DNA of 64,000 nucleotides from Phenylobacterium sp. J426 (lineage in GTDB: Bacteria; Pseudomonadota; Alphaproteobacteria; Caulobacterales; Caulobacteraceae): positions 2,797,001-2,861,000 of the forward strand of contig NZ_JAJOMY010000001.1 of the NCBI RefSeq assembly GCF_024699945.1. Direction: 5' to 3'. The notes beneath the pieces were generated by a model. That model did not search any database and was not told the origin of the DNA. It saw only the letters and a list, made by a program, of their open reading frames with translations. How positions within the stretch are numbered: the first letter of the stretch is position 1; each line of letters begins with the position of its first letter. Both the position numbers and the translations under genes were made by a program. Shown here one piece after another: positions 1-8,109 of the stretch.

Positions 1-519
1 CGCCGCCGTCAGGACATGCCACAGGCCGGGGTTCACCAGCTTGGCCGAGGCGAAGACGTAGAGCGACAGGGCCCAGATCACTAGGCCCATCAGCCCCAGC
101 AGGCGCGTGACCGATCCCGCGCGGCCATCGGCCCGCGCCAGCGGCAGGCTGACGCCGTAGGTCAGGATCAGCGCCGCGGCCAGGCCCAGCATCTTCGCCG
201 TGAAGGCTTCCGACGTGTAGAGGCGGTCCGGGTTCGACGCGCCGATCAGCAGGCCGGTGAACAGGATGCCGAAGACCCCGGCGTGCAGCCAGGGGGCGAC
301 GTCGCGGCGAACCTCCGACGGCGTTTGATCGGACAGGCCGAAGCCGATCAGGCGCAGATTGAGCAGGATGCTGGCGCCGCCGAGCATCAGCATGGCCACG
401 AGGTGGCCGACTTCCCAGTGGGCGAAGTACGGCTTCACGGCCGCGCCGGGCCAAACGTCGTCCAGGGTGGAGACCCACGGCCCGATGGCGGGGAGGAAAT
501 CCTGAGGCACGAGGCTCAT
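1..519 (-). CDS. Multi-pass membrane protein, cut by window edge (C-terminus missing)
   Basis: The open frame starts at ATG (complement 517-519) and runs off the window after 173 codons with no stop. It is rich in hydrophobic helices, with about four to five predicted membrane segments. An early helix carries a His in the context WEVGHLVAMLMLGG followed by LRLIG, the same pattern as the upstream gene (GTHVLTLMLFAG, then LRLLG), so the two look like diverged paralogues. Its ATG overlaps the stop of that gene by four bases (ATGA), implying co-translation. The pattern resembles the DUF6644-type family of alphaproteobacterial membrane proteins, but this is recalled, not searched. Function unknown. 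Confidence 0.75.
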   Translation of the reverse strand, partial: MSLVPQDFLPAIGPWVSTLDDVWPGAAVKPYFAHWEVGHLVAMLMLGGASILLNLRLIGFGLSDQTPSEVRRDVAPWLHAGVFGILFTGLLIGASNPDRLYTSEAFTAKMLGLAAALILTYGVSLPLARADGRAGSVTRLLGLMGLVIWALSLYVFASAKLVNPGLWHVLTAA

Positions 520-1166
520 TGTCCGGACTCCGAAGAGGTGGGCTCCGAAGCGAAGACGGTGACGTTGTCCAGGTTGGTCGCCCCCGCCTCGGACGTGGCG
601 CAGGATTGGGCCGCGTTCGCCCAGTCGGGCAGGGCCTTGCCGCACTCGTACCAGTCGTAGGCGATGAAGCGGCCCGTGGTGATGACCGCGAGCCAGGCCA
701 GCAGCGAGACCGCCGCCGAGAGCCGCGCCTTACCGGGCGGCTTGGCCAGCGTATCCCAGTCATGCCGGTTCTTCTGCACGCGCCAGTGGAAGATCATGAT
801 GTTGATCAACGCGATGGCGAGGAAGATCAGTTTCAGCCGGAACCAAAGATTGTGGTAGTAAACCAATGGCTTGGCGTAGAAGAGCGCCACCCCGGTCAGC
901 ACCATCAGCGCGAAGCCGACCACCGTGAGCGGTAGCACCTTGTCGCTGATCACGGAGACCGGCGTCCGCTTGAACGCCACGCCCAGAAGCCGCAGGTCCA
1001 CCAGGAAGATGGTGCCGGCGAACAGCATCAGCGTGAGGACGTGGGTGCCTTCCAGAAGGCCCCAGAAATTCAGAGACGAAGCCAGCGCCTCGCTCCAGGA
1101 CAGGTCGTATTCGCCCTTGCCCTTACCCAGCTCGGTCGCGAGCCAGACCAGGAAGTCTCGCAGCAC
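516..1166 (-). CDS. Multi-pass membrane protein, DUF6644-like
   Basis: 216 residues from a GTG start preceded by a G-rich stretch that can act as a ribosome binding site. It has about five hydrophobic segments. A His in the first one (GTHVLTLMLFAG), an LRLLG turn, a conserved TG in helix 2 and a FRLKLIFLAIALIN helix ending in FHW are visible. The C-terminal tail is polar and contains Cys pairs around YECGKALPDW. It is the first gene of a two-gene unit with its downstream paralogue (ATGA overlap). Membrane His residues could suggest heme or metal binding, but nothing else supports this and the role is unknown. Confidence 0.8.
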   Translation of the reverse strand: MLRDFLVWLATELGKGKGEYDLSWSEALASSLNFWGLLEGTHVLTLMLFAGTIFLVDLRLLGVAFKRTPVSVISDKVLPLTVVGFALMVLTGVALFYAKPLVYYHNLWFRLKLIFLAIALINIMIFHWRVQKNRHDWDTLAKPPGKARLSAAVSLLAWLAVITTGRFIAYDWYECGKALPDWANAAQSCATSEAGATNLDNVTVFASEPTSSESGQ

Positions 1167-1293
1167 CTAGGCCCCCCTAAAACATACCGGTCCTTCTACC
1201 GAGGACTTAGGCTCCCTCCATTGCGGAATTGCTGCGGCTTGGCAACACGCAAACACGGGAGCGGCCGAGGGTAGGGGGATTCGTGAACGCTGT

Positions 1294-1833
1294 TCAGGCA
1301 GCGTTCGGCGAGACGGTTGCGGACCGCCGTGGCGCGATCTGCTCGCGCAGCAGTTCGAGCGCCGTCTTCAGAGCCTTCAGGCGCACTTCCGCGCGGCCCA
1401 CGTCGCCGAAGGTCTCCTTCCTGTGGAGCGTGGGGCTGCCGTGCCGGGCGCAGGCGAAGTGGACAAGCCCCGCCGGCTGTCCGGGGCCGCCCTCCGCGAA
1501 GCCGGTGATCGAGACGGCGACCTCCGCCTTTGAATGGGCGATGGCGCCTTCGGCCATGGCGCGGGCGCAGCGCTCGCTCACCACCCCGTCGTTGTCGATG
1601 ACCGTGGTCGGAACGCCCAGCATCTCGTGCTTGGCCTCCGGCGTGTATACCACGAAGCCGCGCTCGAAGGCGTGGGAGACGCCCGGCAGGTCGGTGAGCA
1701 GCGAGGCCAACAAGCCGCCCGTGCAGCTTTCGGCCGTGGCCAGGCTCAGCCGCCGGTCGCACGCCTCGCGCAGAACTTCCTGCGCGAGGCGGTCGATCTC
1801 GGGCGAAACCGCGGGATCGAGGGCTTCGGCCAT
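1294..1833 (-). CDS. pncC: Nicotinamide-nucleotide amidase (CinA C-terminal domain family)
   Basis: 179 residues, the usual size of stand-alone PncC/CinA-C proteins. The enzyme deamidates nicotinamide mononucleotide to nicotinate mononucleotide in NAD salvage. Hallmarks are LATAESCTGGLLASLLTD (residues about 30-47, with the catalytic Ser), GFVVYTPEAKHEMLGV, and the glycine-rich GFAEGGPGQPAGLVHFA strand-loop. The N-terminal molybdopterin-like domain of full CinA is absent. It starts 4 nt after the stop of the hemerythrin gene upstream, so the two are probably one transcript. NAD kinase and NAD(P)H-hydrate dehydratase are also in the window but not adjacent. Confidence 0.92.
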   Translation of the reverse strand: MAEALDPAVSPEIDRLAQEVLREACDRRLSLATAESCTGGLLASLLTDLPGVSHAFERGFVVYTPEAKHEMLGVPTTVIDNDGVVSERCARAMAEGAIAHSKAEVAVSITGFAEGGPGQPAGLVHFACARHGSPTLHRKETFGDVGRAEVRLKALKTALELLREQIAPRRSATVSPNAA

Positions 1834-1837
1834 GCCG

Positions 1838-2389
1838 TCAGTTCGGCCGGGCGCCCATCTCGCCCATCAGCGACTCCCGCAGGGACGCCATCTGCTCGCC
1901 GACGGCCTTCAGGTCCATCTCCGAGCGACGCACCTCGGGGAAGTATTCTTCTTCCTCCTCGCCAACGTGGTGCTCGATCATCTCCTGCAGCACCTTGACC
2001 TTGGCGTCGTAGAACTCGTCGGACGGCTTCATGCCGGCCAGCTCGGCCATCAGGTCCTTGGCGGACTGATGCTCGACGATCGCCTCGTTGACGGTGTCCT
2101 GCTCGTCCACGAAATCGCGCGAGGCGGGGTAGAAGACCTCCTCCTCGAGCTGCATGTGGATCTTCAGCTCCAGGCTGATCTGGGCGACCAGCTTCTCCTT
2201 GCCGCCGTCGTCCTCGGTAGCTTCGTACTGCTTGAACAGTTCCTCGACCTTGCGATGGTCCCGCATCAGATCGGACACGCCGTCGTCGGGCTGCATCGAG
2301 GCCTTGCCGGTCTTGGTGATGCCGGGGTTGGACTTGGACTTGCTCGACGCTTTGCGCTTGCTGGACTGGCTCTGGGTCCCGGCAGCCAT
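1838..2389 (-). CDS. Hemerythrin HHE-domain cation-binding protein
   Basis: 183 residues. I place the start at ATG (complement 2387-2389), preceded by GGAG. The open frame continues further upstream, but that part is low-complexity read-through. A basic Ser/Lys-rich, probably disordered N-terminus (about 30 residues) precedes a four-helix HHE domain with metal-ligand motifs LMRDHRKVEELF, KIHMQLEEEVFYPA, EAIVEHQSAKDLM and EMIEHHVGEEEEEYFP. Such proteins bind di-iron and act in oxygen/NO sensing or oxidative-stress protection; the exact role here is inferred only. It overlaps nothing and is followed 4 nt later by pncC. Confidence 0.9.
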   Translation of the reverse strand: MAAGTQSQSSKRKASSKSKSNPGITKTGKASMQPDDGVSDLMRDHRKVEELFKQYEATEDDGGKEKLVAQISLELKIHMQLEEEVFYPASRDFVDEQDTVNEAIVEHQSAKDLMAELAGMKPSDEFYDAKVKVLQEMIEHHVGEEEEEYFPEVRRSEMDLKAVGEQMASLRESLMGEMGARPN

Positions 2390-2500
2390 GGGGGGTCTCC
2401 GTGGGCTTGTGATGGGGGCGTTCGTCTGAACCCCTCTCGGCAAGCCGGGTTCCGTCACAGCGCGGCCTTGATTTTCGCTGGCGGTACGGGTCGTTAGGGC

Positions 2501-3499
2501 GTGATGGACCGGCAGGCGAAGGTGACGATCGCGGGGGCGGGGGCGCTGGGCCTCGCCTGCGCCGTGGCGCTGGCCGACGCGGGTTGCACGGTCACGGTCT
2601 GCGACCCGGCTGAACCGGCCGATAACGCCTCGGGCGTGGCCGCGGGCATGATCGCGCCGTCCTTCGAGGCCGTCCTCGACGCCTCGGCCCGGCCGCACTT
2701 CGACCTGCTGCTGGGCGCCCGCGACCTCTGGCCGGGCCTGGCCGAGCGGACCGGCGTGGCCCTGCGCCGCGACGGCGCCATGGCGGTGGGCGACGAGACC
2801 TGGCTCGAAGACGTGGCCGCAGGGTTCGTCCGCCTCGGCCTGCACGCCGCCGAGCTGCCGGCGGCCACCGCCCGGGCGCTGGCGCCCGGACTTGCCGCGG
2901 CTTGGCCCCGCGCGCTGCTGACCCGAGAGGATTGGCGGATCGACCCGGTTCAGGCGCTGTCCGCCCTACGGAACGCTGCGGCGGAGGCCGGCGTGACCTT
3001 CCGGCGCGAGGCCGTCGGCGGGCGCGGCGACGCCGATCTCCTGGTCGTCGCCACGGGCTCCGGGGCGGAGCGGCTGGCCCCGGAGCTCTCGGCCCTTTCG
3101 CCGATCAAGGGCCACATCCTGCGCGCCCGCGCGCCGTGGGCGGCCGGTGTCACCGTCCGCGGCCAGGGAGCCTACGCCGCACCCGGTGACGGCGTGATGA
3201 CCATCGGCGCCACGATGGAGGCCGGCGTCGCCGACGCCGCCGTCGATCCCGCCAAGGCCGAGCCGCTGCGAGCCGCCGCCGCCCGCCTGTTCCCGGACCT
3301 CGCCGGCGCGCCGTTCGAGCTCTCGGCGGGCGTTCGCGCCGCCACGCCGGACGGCCTGCCGCTGGTCGGCTACGGCGCCGAGCCCCGCGTGATCCTGGCC
3401 GCCGGCGCGCGCCGCAACGGCTGGCTGCTGGCCCCGCTCGTCGGCCGCATGGTGGCCGCGTTCGCAACCGGCGCGGATCCGGGCGCCGACGCCCCCTGA
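2501..3499 (+). CDS. FAD-dependent amino-acid oxidase family protein (ThiO/DAO-like)
   Basis: About 332 residues. The start is GTG at 2501 or the ATG immediately after it. The N-terminal dinucleotide-binding loop is GAGALGLACAVALADAG (Gly12, 14, 17). A VAAGMIAPSFEA flavin-contact segment and the C-terminal LPLVGYG..RVILAAGARRNGWLLAP block are typical of the DAO family, close to glycine oxidase ThiO. The reaction would be FAD-dependent oxidative deamination of glycine or another small D-amino acid. No other thiamine-synthesis gene and no TPP riboswitch lie nearby, so the ThiO assignment is tentative. The acyl-CoA dehydrogenase gene follows after 19 nt. Confidence 0.82.
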   Translation: MMDRQAKVTIAGAGALGLACAVALADAGCTVTVCDPAEPADNASGVAAGMIAPSFEAVLDASARPHFDLLLGARDLWPGLAERTGVALRRDGAMAVGDETWLEDVAAGFVRLGLHAAELPAATARALAPGLAAAWPRALLTREDWRIDPVQALSALRNAAAEAGVTFRREAVGGRGDADLLVVATGSGAERLAPELSALSPIKGHILRARAPWAAGVTVRGQGAYAAPGDGVMTIGATMEAGVADAAVDPAKAEPLRAAAARLFPDLAGAPFELSAGVRAATPDGLPLVGYGAEPRVILAAGARRNGWLLAPLVGRMVAAFATGADPGADAP

Positions 3500-3518
3500 T
3501 GGACCCGAGGCGCTTCCG

Positions 3519-4689
3519 ATGACCGGCTTCTGGCTGACCGACGAGCAGCAGGCGATCCGCGGACGGCGTGCTGAAGCTATGCGCCCGGTTCGACGCCGAC
3601 TACTGGCGCCGCTGCGACGAGACCGGCGACTTTCCCGAGGCCTTCGTCGCCGACATGGCGGCCGCCGGCTGGCTGGGCGCGGCCATGCCCGTCGAGCTGG
3701 GCGGCTCCGGCCTCGGCCTGACCGAGGCCGCCATCGCCATGCAGGCGGTAGCCGAGAGCGGCGCGGGCTTCTCGGGCGCCAGCGCCCTGCACCTCAACAT
3801 CTTCGGCCCCATGCCGCTCGCCAGGTTCGGCACACCTGCGCAGAAGCAGAAGCTGATCCCGCGCCTGATCTCCGGCGAGGACCGCATGTGCTTCGGCGTC
3901 ACCGAGCCGGACGCCGGCCTCGACACCACGCGCGTCGCCACCCGCGCGATCCGCACCAACGACGGCTATGTCATCTCCGGCCGCAAGATGTGGACGACGA
4001 TGGCGCAGCGGGCGACCAAGATGCTGATCGTCGCCCGCACCACGCCGCGGGAAGAGGCCAGGAAGCCCACCGAAGGCATCAGCCTGTTCTACGTCGACTT
4101 CGACCGCTCGAAGATTCAGGCGACGCCGATCCCCAAGATGGGCCGCAAGGCCGTCGAGTCGAACGCCGTCTTCATCGACGACCTGCATGTCCCCGCCGAC
4201 GCGCTGGTCGGCGAGGAAGGGCAGGGCTTCCGCTACCTGCTGGAGGGGCTGAACCCTGAGCGCGTGCTGATCGCGGCGGAAGCCGTGGGGCTCGGCCGCG
4301 CCGCGCTGAGGAAGGCCGCCGCCTACGCAAGGGAGCGGGTCGTCTTCGGCCGCCCCATCGGTCAGAACCAGGGCGTGGCCCATCCGCTGGCAAGGTCGTG
4401 GGCCGAGCTGGAGGCCGCCAATCTGATGGCCTTCAAGGCGGCCGCCCTCCACGACGCCGGCCGCGAGTGCGGCGCCGAGGCCAACGCCGCCAAGTACCTG
4501 GCCGGCGAGGCCGGCTTCAACGCCTGCGAGGCCGCCGTCCTCACCCACGGCGGCATGGGCTACGCCAGGGAATACGATGTCGAGCGCTGGTTCCGGGAGG
4601 CGATGATCCCGCGCATCGCCCCCGTCAGCCGTGAGATGATCTTCAACTACATCGCCGAGCGCGTGCTCGGCCTTCCGAAGAGCTACTAG
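3519..4689 (+). CDS. Acyl-CoA dehydrogenase (frame broken by one base near the N-terminus)
   Basis: The start [14 protein letters not shown] is in one frame and the rest, from [15 protein letters not shown] on, is in another. Removing one G from the GG at 3561-3562 joins them into a 389-residue protein, the normal family size. It catalyses FAD-linked alpha,beta-dehydrogenation of acyl-CoA in fatty or branched acid breakdown, passing electrons to ETF. Visible motifs are [16 protein letters not shown] (substrate/FAD loop), [12 protein letters not shown], the Arg-containing [19 protein letters not shown] and the C-terminal [19 protein letters not shown]. Its stop overlaps that of the convergent TonB-type gene. 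Confidence 0.9.
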
Positions 4690-5374
4690 CCGTTCGGGAG
4701 CTGGAAGCGGATCGGGATCCGGACGATCCCGCCCTCGACGGCTCGCCCGTCGACGGTCTTCGGGTTCATCCGGAAGTAGCGGGACAGCTTCACCGCCGCC
4801 TGGCCGAAGCCCACGCCGGCCGGGGTCTCCGACACCACCTCGCAGCCGCCGATCGCGCCCTTCGCCGTGACCGTGCAGGAAATGGTGGCGGAGCCTTCCA
4901 GGCCGCGCCGGATCGCGCCGTCCGGATAGTGGCGCGCCAGGTCTTCGGCGTCCGGCAGCCGCAGCCAGCTGGGATTGCCGATGACGGGATCGGGTTGGGG
5001 GCGCGTCTGCACCGGCGGCGGGTCCAGCTTGGCGATCGGGCCGATCGGCGGCGGAGCCGGCTCGTCCGGCGGATCGAGGGGCAGGGGGCGACCACGGTCG
5101 AGGTGGTGTTGAGCGGGGTGTTGGGCGTGATGCGCTCCGGGGGGCGCTCCTTTGGCGGGGGCGGCGGCGTCTTCTTGGGCAACACGTCGACGAAGCCGCG
5201 GAACGGCGGCGCCTCGTAGTCGGTCACCGGCGGCGGCGCGAACTGCATCATCGCCAGGTAGGCCGCGACACCGGCGTGGGCTGCGACCGACAGTCCCACG
5301 ATGAGCGTGGTCTGCGGCTTCAGCCGCTTGCCGTTCCAGGTAAGCGCGAAGGGGTGAAACGCCTGGGCAGCCAT
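4686..5374 (-). CDS. TonB-family energy transducer (frame broken by one missing base)
   Basis: An N-terminal anchor helix ([20 protein letters not shown]) follows a short cytoplasmic segment. A proline-rich periplasmic linker ([14 protein letters not shown]) comes next, then a TonB C-terminal domain ([18 protein letters not shown] ... [13 protein letters not shown] ... IPIRFQLP). The frame changes within the G run 5084-5088 (C run on the coding strand). Adding one base joins VVAP to [12 protein letters not shown] and gives 229 residues, normal for the family. The protein would transmit proton-motive force from ExbBD to outer-membrane receptors. No exbBD or receptor gene is adjacent. The promoter carries palindromes described separately. 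Confidence 0.85.
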
Positions 5375-5388
5375 GTTCGAACTCCAAG

Positions 5389-5402
5389 CTTACAAATGTA
5401 AG
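5389..5402. promoter_or_regulatory. BlaI/CopY-like operator, perfect 6-bp arms
   Basis: The site reads CTTACAAATGTAAG, with arms CTTACA and TGTAAG around a 2-bp centre. It contains TACAnnTGTA, the known operator core of the BlaI/MecI/CopY repressor family. It lies 15 bp upstream of the TonB-type gene, just downstream of its predicted transcription start. No regulator gene of this family is in the window. Confidence 0.6.
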
Positions 5403-5426
5403 ACAAGTAGATTTGAGCTCAAAGAT

Positions 5427-5436
5427 TACATCTGTC
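5427..5436. promoter_or_regulatory. Second BlaI/CopY-like half-conserved operator over a -35 box
   Basis: TACATCTGTC matches TACAnnTGTA with one mismatch. It overlaps the sequence TTGACA on the minus strand (5433-5438), a perfect -35 hexamer, with a TCAAAT -10 candidate 16 bp downstream at 5411-5416. A 12-bp perfect palindrome, TTTGAGCTCAAA (5412-5423), lies between the two operator-like sites. Confidence 0.45.
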
Positions 5437-5458
5437 AACTGCCGCCGGGCGGATATGG

Positions 5459-5474
5459 TTAGCGCCGCGTTAAC
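5459..5474 (+). promoter_or_regulatory. CtrA-like box (TTAG-N7-TTAAC)
   Basis: The sequence is TTAG at 5459-5462, seven bases, then TTAAC at 5470-5474. The consensus for the Caulobacterales master regulator CtrA is TTAA-N7-TTAAC, so there is one mismatch. It ends 24 bp before the ATG of the transglycosylase gene. Confidence 0.45.
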
Positions 5475-5498
5475 CACGTCCGCCGCATCCGTAAGCCC

Positions 5499-6323
5499 AT
5501 GGCCGTCCAGGGGATTCGCGGGATCGTCGAGGCTGCGATCGATCGCGCCTCCAAGGCGACCGGCGTCGATTTCAGCTTCCTGATGAAGACCGCTCATCGC
5601 GAGAGCGGCTTCAATCCGACGGCGCGCGCCTCCTCGTCCTCGGCGGCCGGCCTCTTCCAGTTCGTCGAGCAGACCTGGCTGCAGACGCTGAAGACCCACG
5701 GCTCCAAGTACGGCTACGCCCGCTACGCCGACCTGATCACCCAGGGCGCCGACGGCCGCTACCGCGTCCAGGGGGCCGAAGCCCGTCGCGCGGTCATGGA
5801 CCTGCGCCTGGATCCGCACGCCGCCTCGCTGATGGCCGGCGAACTGGCCTCCGACCACGCCGCCTATCTGAAGGGCCGCACAGGGCGCACGCCGACGGCT
5901 GGCGAGCTCTATGCCGCCCACTTCCTCGGCCCCCAGGGCTCGGCGAAGCTGATCGAGGCGGTGCAGAGCCGCCCCGGCGTGTCCGCCGCCGCGCTCTTCC
6001 CCGAGGCGGCGCAGGCCAACCGCGCCATCTTCTACCGCGACGGCCGAGCCGCGACGGTGCAGGAGGTCTACGCGAACCTCACGCGCACCGGCGGCGCCGG
6101 GGCGGCCACGGCCGGTGAGCGCGCCTCCGACGACGACGGCGGCTTCCTCGAATACGCCTCGGCCCGGAAGCTCTCGCGGCAGAGGGAGGAAGAGGCGCTG
6201 ATCCAGCTCATCCTCAAGGGCTCGCAGCCGAACGACCAACTGGGCGTGGGCTCGCGCCTGACCGGCTCGCTGTTCACCTCCGAGATGCTGAAGGTGCTCT
6301 CCGACAGCCGCGACGCCTCCTAG
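5499..6323 (+). CDS. Soluble lytic transglycosylase (SLT domain)
   Basis: 274 residues. The N-terminal half has the SLT lysozyme-like fold: the catalytic Glu in [14 protein letters not shown] (Glu35), then [17 protein letters not shown], and later [18 protein letters not shown]. It would cleave peptidoglycan to 1,6-anhydromuropeptides. No clear signal peptide is visible, as in the alphaproteobacterial flagellum- or envelope-machine transglycosylases, so export may use a dedicated route. The C-terminal 90 residues are charged and of unknown function. There is no good Shine-Dalgarno sequence before the ATG, and a CtrA-like box lies immediately upstream; together these hint at cell-cycle control. 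Confidence 0.88.
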   Translation: MAVQGIRGIVEAAIDRASKATGVDFSFLMKTAHRESGFNPTARASSSSAAGLFQFVEQTWLQTLKTHGSKYGYARYADLITQGADGRYRVQGAEARRAVMDLRLDPHAASLMAGELASDHAAYLKGRTGRTPTAGELYAAHFLGPQGSAKLIEAVQSRPGVSAAALFPEAAQANRAIFYRDGRAATVQEVYANLTRTGGAGAATAGERASDDDGGFLEYASARKLSRQREEEALIQLILKGSQPNDQLGVGSRLTGSLFTSEMLKVLSDSRDAS

Positions 6324-6393
6324 GGAGCGGGAGCACAAACCGCCCGCACCGCGTTGGGTTCGCCGTTGGTCCTTTCGGCGAAGGTTTGAAGAG

Positions 6394-7157
6394 ATGGCGC
6401 AGCGCTGGCCCGAACGGTTGTGGATCGTCCGCCACGGCCAGAGCGCCGGAAACGTCGCCCGCGACCTCGCCGAGGCCGACAAGCTGCCGCGCATCGACAT
6501 CGCCGAGCGCGACGTCGACGTGCCGCTGTCGCCGCTGGGCCATGAGCAGGCCTGCGCCCTTGGCCACTGGTTCTCGCGCCAGGCCCCCGACGAGCGGCCG
6601 GAGGTGGTCCTGACCTCGCCCTATCTGCGGGCGCTCCAGACCGCGGACATCATGCGCGACTGCGGCGGCTTCTCGCCCGAGGCCAAGCGGCCGACGCCCG
6701 ACGAGCGGTTGCGCGAGAAGGAGTTCGGCGTCCTCGACCGCCTCACGCGCGCCGGCATCGAGGCCGACTTTCCCGATCAGGCCGAGTTCCGCCGGTTGCT
6801 GGGCAAGTTCTACCATCGCCCGCCGGGCGGGGAGAGCTGGTGCGACGTGATCCTGCGGCTGCGCAGCGCTCTGGACACGCTGTCGCTGCACCATGCCGGC
6901 CAGCGCGTGCTGATCGTCACCCACCAGGTCGTCGTGCTCTGCCTGCGCTATCTGCTGGAGGAGATGACCGAGACCGAGATCCTCGCCATCGACCGCCAGG
7001 CGGACGTGGCCAACTGCTCGGTGACCGAGTACCGCTTCCACCCGGCCGAAGGCCCCAACGGCTGCCTGAAGCTGCATCGGTACAACTTCGTCGCCCCCTG
7101 GAGCGCGAGGGCGCGCCGGTCACCCGAGAGCCGGACGCGGCGGTCGCCGCCCGATGA
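6394..7157 (+). CDS. Histidine phosphatase family protein (frame broken near the C-terminus)
   Basis: The RHG phospho-His motif is at residues 13-15 ([11 protein letters not shown]). A second catalytic His is in [11 protein letters not shown], and the conserved Arg/Glu segments are [11 protein letters not shown] and EKEFGVLD. It is a phosphoglycerate-mutase-like phosphatase with unknown substrate. The frame shifts at the C run 7094-7098: one added C turns the tail into [21 protein letters not shown] and ends at 7157, giving 254 residues. The ATG of nnrD then overlaps this stop (ATGA), which supports the repair. Without it the frame would run on into nnrD out of phase. Confidence 0.87.
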
Positions 7158-8041
7158 GCCTGACCGAACTTACGCCGACCAGCCTGCGCGCCTGGCCGTT
7201 GCCCACGGTCCAGACCGAGACCGACAAGGAGTCGCGTGGCCGGGTCCTAGTCGCGGGCGGCGCGACGCCGGTCGCCGGGGCGGTGCTCCTCGCCGCGGTG
7301 GCCGCGCTGCGGGCCGGCGCCGGCAAGCTGCAGGTCGCCGCGCCGGCGTCCTTCGCCACCCATCTGGCGCTGTCGCTTCCGGAGGCGCGGGTTTTCGGTC
7401 TGCCCGAGACGCCTGAAGGCGAGCTCGCGCCCGAGGCCGCCGACCCTCTGGAGGCGGCGGTCGACCGCGCCGACGCCGTGGTGATCGGGCCCGGCCTGCT
7501 CGACAGCGAAGCGGCGGGCGAGCTCGCGCTCCGGCTTATGCAGCCCGACGGGCCGCCGATGGTCGTCGACGCCGCCGCCATGCCGCGGCTCGCGCAGGAG
7601 CCCGGCCGCGCCCGACGCCACGGCGGACGCCTCGTGCTCACCCCCCACGCCGGCGAGATGGCCGGCCTCCTGGGGCGCGACAGGGCCGACGTCGAGGCCG
7701 ATCCGCTGGACGCCGCGCGCACGCTGGCCGCCGACCTCCACGCCGTCGTCGCGCTAAAGGGCGCGCAGACCTTCATCGTCTCGCCCGATGGCCGGGCCTG
7801 GCGAAACGTCGGCGGCTGTCCGGGCCTGGCCACCTCCGGATCGGGCGATGTGTTGTCGGGCGTGATCGGCGGCCTTCTGGCGCGTGGCGCGCCGCCGGCC
7901 CAGGCCGCGGCCTGGGGCTCCTATGTCCACGGCGCGGCGGGACGCCGCCTCGCCGCCCGCATCGCCCCTGTGGGCTTTCTGGCGCGCGAACTGCTCGACG
8001 AGATCGCGCCGGCGCTGGGGGAACTGGACGCGCCGGCCTAG
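7154..8041 (+). CDS. nnrD: ADP-dependent (S)-NAD(P)H-hydrate dehydratase
   Basis: 295 residues with a ribokinase-like fold, the size of the stand-alone dehydratase domain. It repairs hydrated NADH/NADPH using ADP. Motifs are RGRVLVAGGATPVAGAVLLA, the phosphate-binding VVIGPGLL, LTPHAGEMAGLLG and the catalytic anion-hole segment LATSGSGDVLSGVIGGLLA with its Asp. The usual epimerase domain (NnrE) is not fused and is not in the window. Its start overlaps the stop of the histidine phosphatase gene, so the two are co-translated. Confidence 0.92.
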   Translation: MSLTELTPTSLRAWPLPTVQTETDKESRGRVLVAGGATPVAGAVLLAAVAALRAGAGKLQVAAPASFATHLALSLPEARVFGLPETPEGELAPEAADPLEAAVDRADAVVIGPGLLDSEAAGELALRLMQPDGPPMVVDAAAMPRLAQEPGRARRHGGRLVLTPHAGEMAGLLGRDRADVEADPLDAARTLAADLHAVVALKGAQTFIVSPDGRAWRNVGGCPGLATSGSGDVLSGVIGGLLARGAPPAQAAAWGSYVHGAAGRRLAARIAPVGFLARELLDEIAPALGELDAPA

Positions 8042-8109
8042 CCGCGTCCGGCGAAACGCCCATATCTGATGCAAGCGGGGCCAGGCGGTCCCTGAGCCGG
8101 GCCGCGCGC

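Noticed and set aside
2390..2500. TPP riboswitch ahead of the ThiO-like gene
   Set aside because: Looked for the CTGAGA and downstream pairing elements; none present.
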